DNA from: Galeopsis tetrahit
Taxonomy: Eukaryota; Streptophyta; Magnoliopsida; Lamiales; Lamiaceae
Length of the DNA: 64,000 nucleotides
Direction: 5' to 3'
Assembly: GCA_963675135.1 (NCBI GenBank)
Contig: OY776129.1
Span: forward strand, 8,481,201-8,545,200
This document shows positions 60,251 through 64,000 of this stretch, in pieces (the stretch's first letter is position 1; each line of letters begins with the position of its first letter). The notes under the pieces were generated by a model. That model was not told the origin of the DNA. It saw only the letters and a program-made list of their open reading frames with translations, and ran no database searches. A program made the translations under genes and the position numbers.

Positions 60251-60610
60251 ATAAGGGTGGGATTATTTACACCTCCATTTCGGTTTAGAACACTCCCCCT
60301 ATATGTTTATTAATAAAATAATGATGTAAAACACCAAAAATACCCTTTATGTTATATTACACTACTAAATGCACCCCTACTTAACCTTTGAACCCTAACC
60401 TTAAATCTGAAGCAAAAGACACCGCCGCTGCCGTCGCTGTCGTCGCCGTCACCACCACAAACACCACCATTTTCGGTAGAAATTAAACAAAAAAAATTCC
60501 AAAAATTCCATAAAAACTTAAAAAATTCTCAAAAAAAAATATTAAAAATTTTGACGAACCAGTGTCGACCATATACACTCTCGTCGACAACAATTTATCG
60601 ACGAGAGTCA
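60251..60610 (+). mobile_element. Second MULE left end, direct orientation
   Basis: The text CACCTCCATTTCGGTTTAGA, then CACTCCCCC and AAAATACCC, parallels the left end at 53086 in the same orientation. It is followed by a leader-like Pro/Ala-codon-rich stretch and two GTCGAC motifs (60565-60605). The rest is cut by a CACTA terminus at 60611. I read it as a related element inserted into the PMD side of the first one. Confidence 0.55.
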
Positions 60611-61190
60611 CTACAAGAAAACAGTGAAATTCCAACAGAAAAATTCCAACGGATTTTTGCAATTTTTCTGTTGGAATCAATGATTCCAACGGAAATTCCA
60701 ATGAAAATACGATTGTTGGAAAAGTGGGTGTTGGAATTGAAAATTTCCAACAAAAATTCCAGCAGAAAAAAATTCCGACGCTACATTCCAACGGATCTTG
60801 ATCGTTGGAATTTTGAATTTTTGAAATATTTTTTAATGAAAATTCCATTGACAATTCCAACGATAATTTTCCGTTGGAATTTTTTCCAATGGATTTTGAC
60901 CTTTGGATTTTTTACTGTTGGAAAATTATCCAACGCAAATTCCAACATAATTTTTTTTGTTGGAATCTAAACTCCAACAAATATTTACCGTTGGAATATA
61001 CAACTGTTGGAATTTTTTCCATCACAAATTTCATTGTCAATTCCATCCATAATTTTCTGTTGGAATTATCCAACGGATTTTGGTCATTGGTATTTCAATT
61101 GTTGAAAATTTATTTATCTCAAATTCCTTTATTAATTCCAAAGGTATTATTTCATCGAGATTTTACATGTATCGGTGGAATATTGAATTG
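60611..61190 (+). mobile_element. CACTA transposon terminus with subterminal repeats
   Basis: It starts CACTACAAGAAAACAGTGAA. About twenty copies of TTCCAAC or GTTGGAA follow, in both orientations, over 580 bp, which is the subterminal array typical of CACTA ends. The preceding bases are AGT; the matching right end (CTTGTAGTG) is not seen before the window edge. Overlapping open frames in this array are low-complexity and not coding. Confidence 0.8.
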
Positions 61191-63126
61191 TAAAAAAATT
61201 AGCATATGCAAAATACAAATAACATTAGTTACATTACAACATAAACAATACGTTCTGCGTATCAAAATCATATATATCAATGCGTTGATCAACCTCTTAA
61301 TTCTCATCAACAACAAAAGAAACTAAAATCATTACATAAATATTTAGTCCTATGAATCACCATCATCATCAAAGTTTGTCTCCCATTTGGTTCAAAGTGG
61401 CCCAAGCACTCAAAGTGGCAAGCTTAACGCACAAGAGCTAGCGTTTTATGTTTTCATACTCGTTTAATTTCATCTTCATGCTCAGGTTCCCATCTACAAT
61501 AATTCAACCAAAAAAAAATAATCAATAACCCTTTTATATTTATTTATAATCACAAATTATCAAAAAAAATTCAAGTAGAATGCAACTAAATAGTATAAAC
61601 ATTAGCAATTAAATAAGTTCATAAGCTTTTGATATTACCTAAAATAGTATAAACCAAATGTTCTTAACATTTTCAGGGATCTCGCTTCATAAGTTCACAT
61701 TGTTCATATTTAATCTTGATGGCTGCGGTGATATGTTTAGTTATTTCTGAAGGTAAGAACCTGTTAAATAATAATTATGAAAATTAATGTTCATCTAAAC
61801 AACATCTAATACAACCCAAGTAATCCCAACCACAAGCTACAAACCAAAAATAAAACCTAAACAAAATTCCTATACTACTCTGCCCTTCAAATAGCAAAAC
61901 TCAGCAAGAAATTCAGCAGGTAATTGTCAAAATTAAATGAAACATAATCAAAAGGACCAGATTGAGATTCTTCACTTTCACATTATGCTTCTTCGTCTTA
62001 TTCTATACGCTCATCGACTTTATTATCTTGAATGGTCTTAATCTTCTGGACTATATAGTTTTCATCTTCTAGAAAAACCTACTTATAGGATCAACACACT
62101 GTCTATAGACCACTTTAGAGATTTTGTTTCAAATGATTTTTTATTTTTTATTCACAATCTATTATTCATGATATTGAATCTTGATAATGAACCTGTTAGT
62201 ACAAATTGTGTAAAGTTCTTCCTTGCTCAAACAATATGTATGGCTTAAAGTTCAAGAAACATTATCAACTTAACAACAATTCCATATTTGTAAAGAAATG
62301 TTACACATAAACAACTGAACCAAGCAGGGTAAGAACTCCGGTTTGATCATCCAATGGCTGGCCATACACTTTTAAGTTGAGTTTGTTCTACAATATGCAA
62401 CAAACTACATAACTGTTATGTAACAAGATTAATCGTATATATACATTTTAAGATGGAGACTTTATGATTCCCATTCATAAAGAAAATAGTAACAAATTGC
62501 GTTTCCTTTTATCATAAGAATGAACGATAGTCAAGTCAATGTATTCTTCATGTAATTCTATGTTTATCATGCTAATCAGAATTGATATAAGACAACCTAC
62601 CTGAATACAATAATTTAATCAATACCTAAATTTAGGGTCCAAGGATCAGTTATTCCAAAATCCTAGAAATGCTCACGATTCAGATTTAAAAAAATCAGCA
62701 AGATGAATGATAACCTCACCACATAATAGAACACAACTCAACTCTACCTAACTTCACCATTATATCCTAGATTCTATATTGGCAAAACCATACATGAATA
62801 GCAACTTCATACAATTTTTTTTTTTACACTCACTCACCTAGCTGCTCAAACTCACATGTAATGCAATACACTTCAGAAATGTAGTCGAGAATTACATTCC
62901 GATTGAAGCATAAACGAATATAAATTATGAAGTTGTACACTTTGTTCTGAACAAGAAAAAAATTACAAAATGATGGAATACTACATTTGAAACTATTCTG
63001 GGTCAAGTTGTCAACAAACTTTGGAGAGAGCTGCAGCCAAAAGGGAGAAAATGAGAGTGAAAATCCATGTGGACCAATAATTGGTGATACTAAGCTACCT
63101 ATTATTTTCTCTCTAAAGCAGACCTA
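61191..63126. other. Possible CACTA interior; no confident gene
   Basis: On the minus strand about 61520-61340 reads like the degraded Asp-rich end of a transposon ORF (KWETNFDDDGDS), but the frame is broken. The rest is AT-rich with no recognised domain. Confidence 0.35.
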
Positions 63127-63135
63127 TTAAGAGAA

Positions 63136-63388
63136 GGGTTGGTCTGCTATGGACTCGAGTGCATGTTGTGCACTCTAGTTCATATTGCACTTTTTAGTTT
63201 TATTGACTTACACTTTTTGGTAAATGGTGTTGCACTTTTCAATTATTAAAAAGTATAATAATATTTTTAGTCATAGTGACTTACACTTTTTAGTTATATT
63301 ATTGTGTCGTACTTTTCAGTTTAATAACATACCCTTTTCTTTAGACAAGGGTGCACAACATGCACTCGAGTGCATACTAGACTTTACC
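63136..63388 (+). mobile_element. MULE-type MITE, copy 3 (253 bp)
   Basis: It starts GGGTTGGTCTGC and ends CTAGACTTTACC, with an exact 9-bp duplication TTAAGAGAA at 63127-63135 and 63389-63397. It is longer than copies 1 and 2 because of extra inner sequence (GACTTACACTTTTTAG repeated), and its inner arms have diverged. Confidence 0.9.
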
Positions 63389-63689
63389 TTAAGAGAAACA
63401 ACTAATTAGAACAACTAATCAGAGTTGTAGTAAATAAGATAATGCCATAAGGAGAAAAAACTCTAAATATTCTCTACTAAGATGGCACTTCTCTGCTTTA
63501 ATACACAACTCTTAAATTAGATTATTGGTAAAATCTTAACCACAAAGCAAGATTCAATCACAGTTTTTGAGTAAAGTGCCAGTAACTAAATGAACCCATG
63601 CTTATCTAAAAGACTCCAGAAACTGAATAATGGAAAATAAATCTACATATATTATTTTCTGACTAAAAACAGAGATTTAAACATCATAT

Positions 63690-63990
63690 ATTGTGAACCT
63701 TAAGGATGAGCGCCTCTGCTGCGGAAAGCTTCTTGGTATTTAGGATAAATGTGTGCAAATATTTGTAAGAAATAATAATGTTGTGTGATTTTTTAACACT
63801 GTAGCCTGTAACATACCTTTAGGCGAAGAATGGAGGTGGTCGACTGGCCGCTGGGGAAGGGAGGTAGGCGACTGTGTGCGGTGAACGGGCGAAGCCGCGA
63901 ATGGAAAGGGAGGCAGACCGCTCTGTGCGCTCACCGCTAGGTGCGGCCGTGCGGCGTCGGCAGGCGGCGAAGTGATAAGTAGTTTTTTTT
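63690..63990 (-). other. GC-rich exon-like segment, minus strand, unassigned
   Basis: Bases 63825-63970 are markedly GC-rich against the AT-rich surroundings. On the minus strand the segment ends at a good donor (AAAG followed by GTATGTTA, about 63820). It encodes Ser/Pro/Arg-rich text without a recognised domain. It may be a first exon of a gene or transposon that starts near the window edge. Confidence 0.35.
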
Positions 63991-64000
63991 TTTACTAAGG

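Noticed and set aside
59730..60970. Plus-strand frames of 125-174 codons
   Set aside because: The first is antisense to the PMD N-terminal repeats; the later ones are translations of CACTA subterminal repeats.

Overview
This is a gene-poor stretch of a plant nuclear genome, about 64 kb long. The genes carry GT-AG introns, their proteins are plant-type (plant PMS1, LSM4, a WDR89-like WD40 protein, mitochondrial ribosomal proteins), the intergenic DNA is AT-rich, and it is full of plant transposon families (Tat-lineage Ty3/gypsy, MULE, hAT, CACTA, Stowaway MITEs, tRNA-derived SINEs). It looks like a eudicot, perhaps an asterid. The species cannot be named from the sequence alone.

Layout. 1-7300: a possible receptor-like-protein relic, a tRNA-Val(AAC) gene and a complete 13-exon PMS1 mismatch-repair gene with a SINE in one intron and a tandemly triplicated exon. 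7950-10260: a hAT element abutting a 1.6 kb MULE-like foldback that itself holds two MITEs. 10650-13600: a SINE, a small bL31m-like ribosomal protein gene, a LINE relic and another SINE. 13600-19000: gene-free, with a CACTA MITE, a hAT derivative, a probable Copia-type LTR and a Stowaway MITE. 19250-22000: LSM4. 23407-27047 (minus) and 27240-32746 (plus): a WDR89-like gene and an mS35-like mitochondrial ribosomal protein gene, head to head over about 200 bp. The mS35 frame is broken by one extra G. 33300-35900: a SINE, a hAT element with a TTF zinc-finger remnant and a MULE MITE.

37198-51622 is a three-level nest. A long-TIR MULE-like element was split by a 13 kb Tat retrotransposon (746-bp LTRs, about 1 % divergent, TSD TATAC). 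The antisense, intron-containing gene of that retrotransposon was in turn split by a 1.72 kb solo LTR (TSD GCGCT).

53086 to about 60250 is a large MULE-type element. It encodes a MULE transposase fused to an OTU cysteine-protease-like domain (plus strand) and, converging on it, a plant mobile domain (PMD/MAIN-like) protein (minus strand). The two 3' ends are separated by degenerate repeats rich in GTCGAC. A second copy of the left end lies in the same orientation at 60255 and is followed by a CACTA terminus at 60611. This composite element is the best candidate for an unusual system.

The cellular genes serve mismatch repair, mRNA decay/splicing and mitochondrial translation and are not functionally linked. 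The repeats form a datable insertion record, because many have exact target-site duplications (TSDs) visible in the sequence. Exon coordinates were read by eye from splice signals and frame continuity; no alignment or database search was run.
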